DNA of 64,000 nucleotides from Actinoallomurus spadix. GTDB taxonomy: Bacteria; Actinomycetota; Actinomycetes; Streptosporangiales; Streptosporangiaceae. Shown in pieces: positions 35,539-44,823 of this stretch. Made by a program: the position numbers and the translations under genes. The stretch's first letter is position 1, and the number at the start of each line of letters is the position of its first letter. The stretch covers positions 1 to 64,000 of the forward strand of contig NZ_JAMXMX010000006.1 of assembly GCF_024055725.1 (NCBI RefSeq), written 5' to 3'. The notes under the pieces are model-generated. The model was not told where the DNA came from. It made no database searches and was given only the letters and a program-made list of their open reading frames with translations.

Positions 35539-36735
35539 CTAGTCCGAGCAGGACTGGGTGGAGACGTTACCGGTCGCGTTGATGCCCGCCTCGGCGTCGG
35601 GGGCGACCTCGTGGGCGGTGAGGGCGTACCCGGTGTCCTTGTTGTCCAGGGCGGCGGCGAAGACGACGCCGTACACCTTGCCGGCGGGGGACAGCAGCGG
35701 GCCGCCGGAGTTGCCCTGCTCGACCAGTGCGCGGATCGCGTAGATCTCGCGGGTGACCTGGCCCGAGTGGTAGATATCGGGGCCCTTGGCCTTCTGCTTG
35801 GCGCGGATCCGAGCCGCCCGGGCGGTAAACGGGTGGTTCTTCGGGAAGCCGGCGACGACGGCGTCGTCGCGGCTCTGGGCGTCCTCGTCGAACTTCAGGG
35901 ACGGCAGGTCGAGGCCGGGCACGTCAAGGACGGCGATGTCGCGCTTGTCGTCGTACAGCACGACCTTGGCGTGGTAGTTGCCGTCGCTCATCGTGTACAC
36001 GGTCGGGCCGGAGTCCACGCCCGCGACGACGTGCGCGTTCGTCATGACACGGCCGGGCGCGTACACGAAGCCGGTGCCCTCGATCCGGCGCTGACAGCTG
36101 TGCGCCGTTCCCATGATCTTCACGATGCTCTTGCGGGCGCCGACCAGCGCGGGGGTGTTGAGGATGCGGGTGTCCGGGGGCGGCACCTCGGCGATGGGCT
36201 CACCGCCGAGCCCGCCGAACACCTGCGGGAACTCCGTCTTCGACACGAAGCCGCGGAAGGAGGAGAACCAGGTGGTCGCCTGCTGCGGCATGAAGGCGTC
36301 GACGCCGTGCAGGACCTGGGAGTTCTTGACCTGGGTGCGCAGCCAGACGATCGGCGAGGTGACCAGGGCGCTGCCGATGAACCACGAGACGACGAGCAGC
36401 GCGACCGCGCTGACGCAGGCGCCGCCGACGGCGTCCACGCTCCGGGCCGACTCCCAGGTCACGCGGCTCCGCAGCGCGGAGCCGACGGAGGAGGCGATGA
36501 GCTGCCCGAGCGTCGCGGCCAGGAAGGCGATGACCACGGCGAGCAGCGCCTGTTGTGCGGCTCCGCTGACCACCGCTTTGACCAGTGGAGGGGCGATGAG
36601 CATGCCGAGGACGACACCGCCGACGAAGCCGACGAAGCTGAGCACGCCCACGATGAAGCCCTGCCGGTACCCCGAGATGGCGAAGAGCACGACGAGCACC
36701 AGCAGGATGAGGTCAAGAACGTGATCGCCCAGCAC
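35539..36735 (-). CDS. marP: MarP-like membrane serine protease
   Basis: 398 residues. Four membrane helices of the colicin V-production type (about 6-26, 30-50, 62-82, 104-126) then a trypsin-like periplasmic protease: H235 in NAHVV, D266 in RDIAVLDV, S343 in GNSGGPL. C214 and C396 are placed like the disulfide in M. tuberculosis MarP (Rv3671c), where the protease protects against acid and oxidative stress by activating peptidoglycan hydrolases. GTG start. Followed in synteny by the CoA-Nudix and nth genes. Confidence 0.92.
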   Translation of the reverse strand: MLGDHVLDLILLVLVVLFAISGYRQGFIVGVLSFVGFVGGVVLGMLIAPPLVKAVVSGAAQQALLAVVIAFLAATLGQLIASSVGSALRSRVTWESARSVDAVGGACVSAVALLVVSWFIGSALVTSPIVWLRTQVKNSQVLHGVDAFMPQQATTWFSSFRGFVSKTEFPQVFGGLGGEPIAEVPPPDTRILNTPALVGARKSIVKIMGTAHSCQRRIEGTGFVYAPGRVMTNAHVVAGVDSGPTVYTMSDGNYHAKVVLYDDKRDIAVLDVPGLDLPSLKFDEDAQSRDDAVVAGFPKNHPFTARAARIRAKQKAKGPDIYHSGQVTREIYAIRALVEQGNSGGPLLSPAGKVYGVVFAAALDNKDTGYALTAHEVAPDAEAGINATGNVSTQSCSD

Positions 36736-36816
36736 CGGTCAACCGTATAGCGCGAACGTGGCCAAGGACGTCCCCTCCCCGGACCAGATCCGGTACGGGA
36801 GGGTACGAATCAAGGA

Positions 36817-37524
36817 CTACTCGCGCCGCCCGAGGTCGATGACCTCGGCGGGAAGGTCCTCGACCCGCGTGGTGTCCCAAGGACGATCCCAGCCGCCCGC
36901 TTCGAGCACCGCGTGCAGAATCCCGGCGGTGAACCCCCATACGAGCATCCCCTGGACGCGGAACGCTGGTCCGAGGTGCCCGGAGGGTCCTCGGATGCGC
37001 AGCCGGTTCGCCGGGTCGGTCAGCTCTGCCAGCGGGACCCGGGCGACCGAGGCCACCTCGCCGGGGTCGGTCGCGTGTACTGCGGACGGCTCCCGCCACC
37101 ACGCGACGACCGGGGTGACGCGGTACTCGCTGTGCGCGACGTACAGCTCCGGCATGGTGGCCAGGACGGTCACGCCGGAGGGGTCGAGGCCGGTCTCCTC
37201 GGCCGCCTCGCGCAGGGCCGCCCCCACGGGCCCGTCGTCGGTGGGGTCGATGCCGCCGCCGGGGAACGCCGGCTGCCCGGCGTGCTTGCGCAGGGTGTCC
37301 GCGCGCTGGAGGAGCAGGAGGTCGGGGCCGTCGGGGCCCTCGCCGAACAAGATGAGCACCGCGGCGGCGCGGGCGCCGTTCGCGGGGGGGCGCAGCAGTG
37401 CGGAAACCTGCATCCGGGGGGCCTTGGCCGCGAACCCACGCAGCCACTCCGGGCAGTCCGTTCCAAGGTCGACCGTCATCATTGAAGGTTCAACCGCGCC
37501 GGCCCCGTGATCCTTCCCGTTCAC
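36817..37524 (-). CDS. Nudix hydrolase, CoA-pyrophosphatase type
   Basis: 235 residues with the CoA-Nudix signature RADTLRKHAGQPAFPGGG directly ahead of the Nudix box, which reads GIDPTDDGPVGAALREAAEETGL (one Glu is Asp). Expected to hydrolyse CoA-type pyrophosphates. GTG start; position equals M. tuberculosis Rv3672c. The thioredoxin-like gene between this and nth in mycobacteria is absent here. Confidence 0.88.
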   Translation of the reverse strand: MNGKDHGAGAVEPSMMTVDLGTDCPEWLRGFAAKAPRMQVSALLRPPANGARAAAVLILFGEGPDGPDLLLLQRADTLRKHAGQPAFPGGGIDPTDDGPVGAALREAAEETGLDPSGVTVLATMPELYVAHSEYRVTPVVAWWREPSAVHATDPGEVASVARVPLAELTDPANRLRIRGPSGHLGPAFRVQGMLVWGFTAGILHAVLEAGGWDRPWDTTRVEDLPAEVIDLGRRE

Positions 37525-37543
37525 GCGACCTGATCCTGCCAGG

Positions 37544-38251
37544 TCACGAGAAGGGACCGGGCCGCACCAGCTTGCGCGCGGTCTCCTCGTCCGTCGGGCC
37601 CTCGCCGTACGACGGGCAGAGCCGGGCGAGCGGACAGGCGCCGCAGGCCGGGCGCCGCGCGTGGCAGATACGCCGGCCGTGCCAGATCAGCCGGTGGGAC
37701 AGGATCGTCCAGTCCTTGCGCGGGATCAGCTCCCCGACCTCGTACTCGACCTTCACCGGGTCGGTGTCGGTGGTCCAGCCGAACCGCCTGCTCAGCCGCC
37801 CGAAGTGGGTGTCGACCGTGATGCCGGGCACGTCGAAGGCGTTGCCGAGCACGACGTTGGCGGTCTTGCGCCCCACGCCGGGCAGGGTCACGAGCTCCTC
37901 AAGCGTGTGCGGCACCTCGCCGCCGAACCGCTCGCACAGCTCCTGGCCGAGCTTGAGCAGGCTGTTGGTCTTGGCCCGGAAGAACCCCGTCGACTGGATG
38001 ATCTTTTCGACCTCCTCGCGGTCCGCCGCGGCGAGGTCGGCGGCGGTCGGGAAGCGGGCGAAGAGGTCCGGGGTGACCATGTTGACTCGCTTGTCCGTCG
38101 TCTGCGCGGACAAGATCGTCGCAACCAGGAGCTGGAACGGGTTGCCGAAATCAAGCTCACAGTGCGCATCCGGGTAAACTTCCGCCAGCTCTCGATTGAT
38201 CCGGCGAGCCCGGCGTACGAGGGCGAGACGCGACTCCGGTTTGCGTGGCAC
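37544..38251 (-). CDS. nth: Endonuclease III
   Basis: 235 residues. Helix-hairpin-helix LPGVGRKTA with catalytic Lys, catalytic Asp in VDTHFGRL, and a [4Fe-4S] ligand set C-x6-C-x2-C-x5-C ([11 protein letters not shown]...LC). Removes oxidised pyrimidines and nicks the AP site. GTG 38251 is preferred: TACCCT (complement of 38259-38264) lies 7 nt before it and no ribosome site is visible, a leaderless arrangement. An in-frame TTG at 38281 would add ten residues. Confidence 0.92.
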   Translation of the reverse strand: MPRKPESRLALVRRARRINRELAEVYPDAHCELDFGNPFQLLVATILSAQTTDKRVNMVTPDLFARFPTAADLAAADREEVEKIIQSTGFFRAKTNSLLKLGQELCERFGGEVPHTLEELVTLPGVGRKTANVVLGNAFDVPGITVDTHFGRLSRRFGWTTDTDPVKVEYEVGELIPRKDWTILSHRLIWHGRRICHARRPACGACPLARLCPSYGEGPTDEETARKLVRPGPFS

Positions 38252-38335
38252 GAACGCAAGGGTAACGGGGGGGTCGACCAAAACTCATCCTGCGATGTGC
38301 GTCACACTGTGGTGGTACGTCAGCAAGGAGGAAAC

Positions 38336-39022
38336 GTGAACGACCGCGACGTGGAGGTTCTGGGACGGGCCCCACTGTTCGAAGCACTCGATGAGGAAGG
38401 GGCGAAGGCGCTTCGCGCCATCGTGTCAGAGGTCCACCTCTCACGCGGTCAGACGCTGTTCTCCGAAGACCAGGAGGGCGACCGGCTCTACGTCGTCCTC
38501 GACGGCAAGATCAAGCTCACCCGGACCGCGCCCGATGGCCGGGAGAACCTCCTGAGCGTGCTCGGCCCCAGCGAGATGTTCGGCGAGCTGTCCCTGTTCG
38601 ACCCGAGGCCGCGTACGGCCAGCGCCATCGCCGTGACCGAGTCGCGGCTGGCCGCGGTGGGGCACAGCGACCTGTGGCCGTTCCTCAAGGGCCACCCGGA
38701 GATCAGCATCCACCTGCTGCGCGCCCTCGCCCAGCGCCTGCGCCGGACCAACGAGAACATGGCCGACCTCGTCTTCACGGACGTGCCCGGCCGGGTCGCC
38801 AAGGCCCTCCTCGACCTCGCCGAGCGCTTCGGCCAGCCGAGCGAGAGCGGCCTACACGTCCACCACGACCTGACGCAGGAGGAGCTCGCCCAGCTCGTCG
38901 GCGCATCCCGGGAGACGGTGAACAAGGCCCTCGCCGACTTCGCCCAGCGCGGCTGGCTGCGCATCGAGGCCCGCGCCGTGCAGGTCCTCGACATCGAGCG
39001 GCTCCGCAAGCGCTCCCGTTAG
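38336..39022 (+). CDS. crp: Crp/Fnr-family regulator
   Basis: 228 residues, close to M. tuberculosis Crp (Rv3676). Cyclic-nucleotide domain with FGELSLFDPRPRTASA (phosphate-binding cassette), then a winged helix with DLTQEELAQLVGASRETVNKAL as the recognition helix. Responds to cAMP by family. GTG with AAGGAGG. Diverges from nth with 84 bp between starts. Tail-to-tail with the MBL gene: the two stop codons overlap (39019-39022). Confidence 0.94.
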   Translation: MNDRDVEVLGRAPLFEALDEEGAKALRAIVSEVHLSRGQTLFSEDQEGDRLYVVLDGKIKLTRTAPDGRENLLSVLGPSEMFGELSLFDPRPRTASAIAVTESRLAAVGHSDLWPFLKGHPEISIHLLRALAQRLRRTNENMADLVFTDVPGRVAKALLDLAERFGQPSESGLHVHHDLTQEELAQLVGASRETVNKALADFAQRGWLRIEARAVQVLDIERLRKRSR

Positions 39023-39789
39023 ATCCCTCTGAGGTAGTCGAGCTGGGCCTGTACGGCCCACTCGGCGACCTGCCACAGCGACCGGTCGACGTCGGCGTAG
39101 GCGCGTTCGACGACCTCCCGAGCCGTGCGCGCGCCGGCCGCGAGGGCGTCCTCGACCTGCCGAAGGCGTTCGCGCCGGTGGGCGATGTAATGGTCGAGCG
39201 CGCCGACGGGGTCGTCGAGGCGGGGGCCGTGGCCGGGCAGGATCACACTCGTGCCCTCGGCCATCGCCCGCAGCCGGTCGAGTGAGGTCAGGTAGTCCCC
39301 GAGCCGGTCGACGATCGTAGAGCCGTAGCCCAGCACGGTGTCGCCGGTGAGCAAGGCCCGGTCGCCCGGCAGCCAGAAGCACAGCGAGTCGTGCGTGTGA
39401 CCCGGGGTCTCCATGACGTGCACCTCGAGGCCGTCCACCTCGATGACGTCGCCCTCGCCCAGACCCTCCTCACCCAGCCGCAGGGTCGGATCGAGCGCCC
39501 GGATCGGAACGGGCCGGGAGCCGTCGGCGGCCAGCTCGACGAACCGCCGTGCGCCTTCGGCATGGTCGTGATGGCCGTGCGTGAGCAGGACCACGGCGAC
39601 GTGCCGCGCCTCGGCGGCGACCCGGCGCAGATGCTCCTCGTGCTCCGGTCCGGGGTCGACGACGATCGAGCGCTCGGCGCCCGGCTCGCGCAGCACCCAG
39701 GTGTTCGTGCCGTCCAGCCTCATCGGCGAGGGGTTCGGCGCGAGCACGCACCGGGCCCGGTCGGTGTGCATACCATCGATTGCGCTCAC
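39019..39789 (-). CDS. Metallo-beta-lactamase fold hydrolase (LACTB2-like)
   Basis: 256 residues, di-zinc THGHHDHAEG motif, second His in ETPGHTHDS and Asp in LLTGDTVLG. Related to Rv3677c and human LACTB2, an RNA-processing hydrolase, but the substrate here is unproven. GTG at 39789 has AGGAGG 6 nt upstream and overlaps the preceding Nudix gene by GTGA, so the two are co-translated. Confidence 0.88.
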   Translation of the reverse strand: MSAIDGMHTDRARCVLAPNPSPMRLDGTNTWVLREPGAERSIVVDPGPEHEEHLRRVAAEARHVAVVLLTHGHHDHAEGARRFVELAADGSRPVPIRALDPTLRLGEEGLGEGDVIEVDGLEVHVMETPGHTHDSLCFWLPGDRALLTGDTVLGYGSTIVDRLGDYLTSLDRLRAMAEGTSVILPGHGPRLDDPVGALDHYIAHRRERLRQVEDALAAGARTAREVVERAYADVDRSLWQVAEWAVQAQLDYLRGI

Positions 39790-40685
39790 GGTCGGCCTCC
39801 TGTGACATTTCCGTCGACGGCGCTCACGGCCCGGCCTCCGGGCAGGTGGCCGTCGAGCTCCGGCGGCAGGACGAGGTAGGCGCCGTCCCCGGTCACCCGC
39901 GTCTCGGGCAGCCAGGGTCGTACGGCGCGTTCGGCGGCGAGCACGGCGGCGACCGAGTCGTACGCCGTCAGCTCGGTGAGGGTGACCATGGTCGGCGGCA
40001 GCAGCGCCATCTCGCCGCGCCGGGCGGCCTCGACCGCGGCCTGCGGGCGGACCCACGTCACCCGGTCGGACTCGGTGCTCACGTCACGGGCGCGCTGGCC
40101 TTCGGGCAGGGCCGCGACGAAGAACCGCGTGTCGTACCGGCGTTCCTCGATGACGGGCGTGATCCAGTGCGCCCACGGGCGCAGCAGGTCGCCGCGCAGC
40201 ACGAGGCCGCGCCGACCGAGCAGCGCGGCCAGCGACAGCGACCGGTCAAGCAGCGCCCGCCGGTCGGCCTCCCAGTCGTCTCCGCCGAGGTCGCCGACGA
40301 TCGTGTCCGCCGTCGGGCCGGCGAGGAGCACGCCCGACTCCTCGAACGTCTCACGGACGGCCGCGCACACCAGCTCGCGGGCGAGGGTGTCCCCGGCGCC
40401 GAACGCCGCGCCCCACTCCGCGGGCGACGGCCCGGCCCAGCCCAGCGTACGGTCGCCGTCCCGCGCGTCCACCGAACCGCCGGGGAAGACGTACGCGCCG
40501 GGCGCGAACGGCATCGACGTCACCCGGCGCAGCATGTAGACCTCGATGCCGCCGCCCGCGGTGTCGCGGAGCAGGACGACCGTCGAGGCGTCCCGTGGCG
40601 CGGCCGGCTCCGCCCGGCCCTCCTCGAGGTCGCGGACGCGTTCGGCGACGTAGTCGGGCAGCCGAAGGCCGGGGAGTTCCGGCAC
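39786..40685 (-). CDS. Nudix hydrolase, NUDT19-like
   Basis: 299 residues. Nudix box VFPGGSVD followed by AAVRETFEESGVLL; long insertion between strands as in NUDT19/acyl-CoA-type hydrolases. Soluble. Likely hydrolysis of CoA derivatives, inferred. First gene of the pair with the MBL hydrolase. Confidence 0.8.
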   Translation of the reverse strand: MPELPGLRLPDYVAERVRDLEEGRAEPAAPRDASTVVLLRDTAGGGIEVYMLRRVTSMPFAPGAYVFPGGSVDARDGDRTLGWAGPSPAEWGAAFGAGDTLARELVCAAVRETFEESGVLLAGPTADTIVGDLGGDDWEADRRALLDRSLSLAALLGRRGLVLRGDLLRPWAHWITPVIEERRYDTRFFVAALPEGQRARDVSTESDRVTWVRPQAAVEAARRGEMALLPPTMVTLTELTAYDSVAAVLAAERAVRPWLPETRVTGDGAYLVLPPELDGHLPGGRAVSAVDGNVTGGRP

Positions 40686-40804
40686 CGGGGCCTCCTCGTT
40701 CGCGCTGGGGCGGGACGCCGTCCGACGGCACAGGACGGCGTCCCGTGGGCCTCGTCAAGCCGAACGTCATTCCCTCGGCCGTACGTTACTCGATTCGTTG
40801 GTCG

Positions 40805-41266
40805 TTATTCGACCTCGGCGATGAGTTCTATTTCGACCGGCGCGTCCTTCGGCAGCACCGCGACGCCGACCGCGCTGCGCGCGTGCCGTCCCGCGTCGCC
40901 GAACACCTCGCCGAGCAGGTCGCTCGCCCCGTTGATCACCTGGGGCTGGCCGTGGAAGTCCGGGGCACTGGCCACGAACCCGACGACCTTGACGATCCGG
41001 CGGACCCGCGACAGCTCACCGACCTCGGCCTTGAGCGCGGCGATGGCGTTCAGCGCGGCCGTACGGGCCAGCTCGGCGGCCTGCTCCTCGGTGACCTCCG
41101 CGCCGACCTTGCCGGTCGCCGGCAGCTTGCCGTCGACGATCGGCAGCTGGCCCGACGTGTAGACCAGGTTCCCGGTGCGCGCGGTCGGGACGTACGACGC
41201 CAGCGGCGCCACGACGTCCGGAACCTCCAACCCGAGCTCCTCGATCCTCTCCTCCGGCGTGCTCAC
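40805..41266 (-). CDS. RidA family protein
   Basis: 153 residues, RidA/YjgF fold: GNLVYTSGQLP, and NGASDLLGEVFGDAGRHARSAVGVAVLP near the C-terminus with the conserved Arg. Deaminates reactive enamine/imine intermediates in typical RidA; this sub-branch (mycobacterial Rv3678c type) has not been well characterised. GTG start overlaps the DUF4177 stop. Confidence 0.88.
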   Translation of the reverse strand: MSTPEERIEELGLEVPDVVAPLASYVPTARTGNLVYTSGQLPIVDGKLPATGKVGAEVTEEQAAELARTAALNAIAALKAEVGELSRVRRIVKVVGFVASAPDFHGQPQVINGASDLLGEVFGDAGRHARSAVGVAVLPKDAPVEIELIAEVE

Positions 41267-41418
41267 TGCTTCTCTCGCTTGAGGTAGGCCACGAGGTTCT
41301 CGGGGTTCGGGCCGGGGATGACGGTGACGAGCTCCCACCCGTCCTCGCCCCAGTTATCGAGGATCTGCTTCGTCGCGTGCACGAGCAGTGGAACGGTCGC
41401 GTACTCCCACTTCTTCAT
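41263..41418 (-). CDS. DUF4177 small protein
   Basis: 51 residues: MKKWEYATVPLLVHATKQIL then NWGEDGWELVTV, the DUF4177 pattern. Overlaps RidA by 4 nt (GTGA), as Rv3678A with Rv3678c. A TAGAGT box (complement of 41426-41431) lies exactly 7 nt before the ATG with no ribosome site, so it likely starts a leaderless message for the DUF4177-ridA pair. Function unknown. Confidence 0.85.
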   Translation of the reverse strand: MKKWEYATVPLLVHATKQILDNWGEDGWELVTVIPGPNPENLVAYLKREKQ

Positions 41419-41425
41419 GCGGGGA

Positions 41426-41431
41426 ACTCTA
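41426..41431 (-). promoter_or_regulatory. -10 box of leaderless DUF4177-ridA transcript
   Basis: TAGAGT on the minus strand, 7 nt before the ATG at 41418. It abuts the end of the SPFH gene (stop at 41432), so DUF4177-ridA probably has its own promoter inside the spacer. Confidence 0.5.
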
Positions 41432-42424
41432 TTACCGCTGGGCGGGCGGCTCCTCGTGTCGCGCGGCGATGCCCGGCTGCTCCTTGGTCTCCAGGCCGGG
41501 CACCGGCGGCACCTTGTCGGCGGAGTCGATCGACACCGGCTCGCCGGCCTCGGCCAGCTCCTCCTCGGCCTTGGCGAGGCGCTCGGCGAGGTCGGGCCGG
41601 TGGGAGCCCTCGGGCGGTGTACGGTCCCCGCCCGCGGCGCGGTCGAAGAAGCGCAGCAGCTCCACGGGGAACGGCATGACGAGCGTGCTGTTCTTCTCCG
41701 CGGCGACCTCCACGACCGTCTGCAGCAGCCGCAGCTGGAGGGAGGCGGGGTCCTGCGCCATGACCTCGGCCGCGGCGGCGAGCCGCTTCGACGCCTGGAA
41801 CTCACCGTCGGCGGCGATGATGCGCGCCCGGCGCTCCCGCTCCGCCTCGGCCTGCCGCGCCATCGACCGCTTCATGCCCTCGGGCAGCGAGACGTCCTTG
41901 ATCTCGACGCGCTCGATCTTGACGCCCCAGGGCGCCTCGGTCATGCCGTCCATGATCTGGCGGAGCTCGGCGTTGATCGTCTCGCGGTCGGACAGGAGCT
42001 GCTGCATGTCGGCCCGGCCGATGACCGCGCGCAGCGAGGTCTGCGCCACCTGCGAGATGGCCCAGTTGTAGTTCTGCACGTTGACGATCGCCTTCACCGG
42101 GTCGATCACCCGGAAGTAGACGACCGCGTCGACGCGGACGCTGACGTTGTCCTGGGTGATGCCCTCCTGCGCGGGCACGCCCATCGCCACCGTCTGCATG
42201 TTGACCTTCGTCATCCGGTCGATCACGGGGAAGATCAGCGTCAGGCCCGGCGGCCGGAAGTGCGGCTGCACCTGGCCGAGACGGAAGACCACGCCGCGTT
42301 CGACCTGCTGCACGACCTTGATCGACGACAGGATGACCAGCAGGATCACGAAGCCGATGACGCCTAGGAGCACGAATGCCGCTTCAGCCACGGCGCTCAC
42401 CTTTCTGACGGCCGATTCCCTCAT
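41432..42424 (-). CDS. SPFH/slipin-type membrane protein
   Basis: About 330 residues. One N-terminal membrane helix (AAFVLLGVIGFVILLVILSSI), the band-7 domain with VERGVVFRLG, then a long helical Arg/Ala-rich segment (ALPEGMKRSMARQAEAERER). Slipin-like; may organise membrane domains. Start uncertain: ATG 42424 or GTG 42433 (which overlaps the TAGTGT that looks like a -10). Pro/Glu-rich acidic tail. Confidence 0.83.
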   Translation of the reverse strand: MRESAVRKVSAVAEAAFVLLGVIGFVILLVILSSIKVVQQVERGVVFRLGQVQPHFRPPGLTLIFPVIDRMTKVNMQTVAMGVPAQEGITQDNVSVRVDAVVYFRVIDPVKAIVNVQNYNWAISQVAQTSLRAVIGRADMQQLLSDRETINAELRQIMDGMTEAPWGVKIERVEIKDVSLPEGMKRSMARQAEAERERRARIIAADGEFQASKRLAAAAEVMAQDPASLQLRLLQTVVEVAAEKNSTLVMPFPVELLRFFDRAAGGDRTPPEGSHRPDLAERLAKAEEELAEAGEPVSIDSADKVPPVPGLETKEQPGIAARHEEPPAQR

Positions 42425-42503
42425 GTCCGACACTAGTCGCCAGATCCCCTGAGGTGGCAGACGTCACTTTGCGGGCGCTGCGAACGCGTCGCCGGACGGA
42501 CGA

Positions 42504-42509
42504 TAACCT
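42504..42509 (+). promoter_or_regulatory. -10 box of leaderless ArsA-pair transcript
   Basis: TAACCT, 7 nt before the GTG at 42517; no Shine-Dalgarno sequence. Identical hexamer and spacing to that of ponA2. Confidence 0.5.
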
Positions 42510-42516
42510 CACAAGA

Positions 42517-43512
42517 GTGAGCGCGAGAGACACCGACTGGGACGGTGTACGGCTGCACGTCGTCACTGGTAAGGGCGGCACCGGCAAGACCACGGTGGCC
42601 GCCTCTCTGGCGCTCGCCCTGGCCGCGGGCGGCCGGCGGGTCCTGCTCATCGAGGTGGAGGGCCGGCAGGGCATCGCGCAGCTCTTCGACTGCCCGCCGC
42701 TGCCGTACGAAGAGCGCAAGGTCGCGGTGGCGCCGGACGGCGGCGACGTGTACGCCCTCGCCGTCGACCCCGAAGAGGCCATGCTCGAGTACCTCGAGAT
42801 GTTCTACAACATCAAACGGGCGGGCAAGGCGCTCAACAAGATCGGCCTGATCGACTTCGCGACCACGATCGCGCCGGGCCTGCGCGACGTCCTCCTCACC
42901 GGCAAGGCGAGCGAGGCCGTGCGCCGCCGCGACAGGAGCGGCCGCTTCATCTACGACGCGGTGGTGATGGACGCGCCGCCGACCGGCCGCATCGGCCGGT
43001 TCCTCAACGTCAACGCCGAGGTCGCGGGGCTGGCGAAGGTCGGCCCGGTCCGCAACCACGCCGACACGGTCATGCGGGTGATCCGCAGCCCGGAGACCGC
43101 CGTCCACTTCGTCACGCTCCTGGAGGAGATGCCGGTCCAGGAGACCCTCGACGGGATCACGGAGCTGCGGGAGATCGGCCTGCCCGTCGGCGGCCTGATG
43201 GTCAACATGGTCCGGCCGCCGCTGCTGCCCGCGGAGGAGCTGGCCCTGGCCGCCCGCGACGAGCTCGACGTCGAGGCGATCCGCATGGGCATCAAGGCGG
43301 CCGGCATCGAGGACCGCACCGCCGAGATCGCCGACGCCCTCGCCGAGGAGGCCGCCGACCACGCGCGGCGCACCGCCCTGCAGGAGCGGGAGAAGGCCCG
43401 CCTGACCGACGCGCACGTACCCCGGTACGAGCTGCCGCAGCTCAGCGACGGGATGGACCTCGCCGGGCTGTACGAACTGGCCGCCGAGCTGAGGAGGCAG
43501 GGAGCAGCGTGA
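42517..43512 (+). CDS. ArsA/Get3-like ATPase, first of pair
   Basis: 331 residues with deviant Walker A GKGGTGKTT (signature Lys present) and Switch-type DAPPTGRIGRFL. GTG at 42517; TAACCT lies 7 nt upstream with no ribosome site, a leaderless start. Equivalent to Rv3679, which forms a pair with Rv3680; proposed to extrude or shield against metabolites, and Get3-like folds. The stop overlaps the next GTG. No ArsB or arsenic-ligand Cys cluster seen. Confidence 0.88.
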   Translation: MSARDTDWDGVRLHVVTGKGGTGKTTVAASLALALAAGGRRVLLIEVEGRQGIAQLFDCPPLPYEERKVAVAPDGGDVYALAVDPEEAMLEYLEMFYNIKRAGKALNKIGLIDFATTIAPGLRDVLLTGKASEAVRRRDRSGRFIYDAVVMDAPPTGRIGRFLNVNAEVAGLAKVGPVRNHADTVMRVIRSPETAVHFVTLLEEMPVQETLDGITELREIGLPVGGLMVNMVRPPLLPAEELALAARDELDVEAIRMGIKAAGIEDRTAEIADALAEEAADHARRTALQEREKARLTDAHVPRYELPQLSDGMDLAGLYELAAELRRQGAA

Positions 43513-44663
43513 TCACCGCAGCCGAGAAGACCCCGCCGGACTTCTGCATCGACGACCTGATCGACGACCCCGACACGAAGATCATCGTCTGCTGCGGGTC
43601 GGGCGGCGTGGGCAAGACCACGACCGCCGCCGCCGTCGGCGTCCGCGCCGCCGAACGCGGCCGCGACGTCGTCGTGCTGACCGTCGACCCCGCCCGCAGG
43701 CTCGCGCAGGCGCTCGGCCTCACCGAGCTGGACAACACCCCGCGCCTCGTCGAGGGCGTCGACGGCGAACTCCACGCCATGATGCTCGACATGAAGCGCA
43801 CCTTCGACGAGATCGTCGAGGCGCACGCCGAGCCCGAACGCGCCCGGCAGATCCTCGCCAACCCCTTCTACCAGTCGCTGTCGTCCAGCCTGTCGGGTAC
43901 GCAGGAGTACATGGCGATGGAGAAGCTGGGCCAGCTGCACCGGTCCGGTGCCTGGGACCTCATCGTCGTCGACACGCCGCCGTCCCGGTCGGCGCTGGAC
44001 TTCCTCGACGCGCCGGAGCGGATGGGCCGGTTCCTCGACGGCCGATTGATCAAAATCCTCATGGCCCCCGCCAAGGCGGGCGGGCGGTTCGGGCTGAAGG
44101 TCGTGACCGCCGGCTTCGGCATGTTCACCAACGCGATCACGAAGGTGCTCGGCGGTCAGCTGCTGAAGGACGTCCAGACGTTCGTGCTGGCCTTCGACAC
44201 GATGTTCGGCGGGTTCCGGGAGCGGGCGGAGCAGACGTACCGCCTGCTGCAGGCGCCCGGTACGGCGTTCCTCGTCGTCGCCGCCCCGGAGCCGGACGCG
44301 CTCCGCGAGGCGTCCTACTTCGTCGAGCGTCTCGCCGAGGAGCGGATGCCGCTGGCGGGGATGGTCCTCAACCGGGTGCACCGGTCCGACGCCTCGCACC
44401 TGTCGGCCGTACGCAGCGAGGCCGCCGCGGAGACGCTGGAGGACCGCGGCGCGCATCCCCTGGCCGCCGCGCTGTTGCGCCTGCACGCCGAGCGGATGCA
44501 CGTCACCGCGCGCGAGGCGCGGCTGTGCGAGAGCTTCACGTCCTCGCACCCGGCCGTTCCCCGGGCCACCGTCGCGGCCATGGCCGAGGACGTGCACGAC
44601 CTGGACGGGCTGCGGTGCATCGCGCGGGATCTCGCGGGCGAACACGAGGAATCAGCGGCCTGA
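43509..44663 (+). CDS. ArsA/Get3-like ATPase, second of pair
   Basis: 384 residues. Walker A GSGGVGKTT: the signature Lys of GKGG is Ser, so this subunit differs from its partner and may depend on it. VDTPPSRSALDFLD is the switch II region. GTG overlaps the first ATPase gene by GTGA. Corresponds to Rv3680. Works with the first subunit as a likely heterodimer; function inferred. Confidence 0.87.
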   Translation: MITAAEKTPPDFCIDDLIDDPDTKIIVCCGSGGVGKTTTAAAVGVRAAERGRDVVVLTVDPARRLAQALGLTELDNTPRLVEGVDGELHAMMLDMKRTFDEIVEAHAEPERARQILANPFYQSLSSSLSGTQEYMAMEKLGQLHRSGAWDLIVVDTPPSRSALDFLDAPERMGRFLDGRLIKILMAPAKAGGRFGLKVVTAGFGMFTNAITKVLGGQLLKDVQTFVLAFDTMFGGFRERAEQTYRLLQAPGTAFLVVAAPEPDALREASYFVERLAEERMPLAGMVLNRVHRSDASHLSAVRSEAAAETLEDRGAHPLAAALLRLHAERMHVTAREARLCESFTSSHPAVPRATVAAMAEDVHDLDGLRCIARDLAGEHEESAA

Positions 44664-44823
44664 TCGCCGTACCGGTCCCTCCGCACCCGGCCCCTCCGCA
44701 CGGAGCCGCGGTGTCGTACGGGATCGGGCCGGATGAATCGGCGACCTGATCGTTCCGGAGCTCCATGAGGGAGCCTGGCCGGCCGGGCGCGGCCAGGCGG
44801 TCGATCAGTGGCGACTCGCCGGA

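Noticed and set aside
38296-38316. Crp box in front of crp (TGTGCGTCACA)
   Set aside because: Half-sites are only 3 nt apart instead of 6; not convincing as an autoregulatory site.
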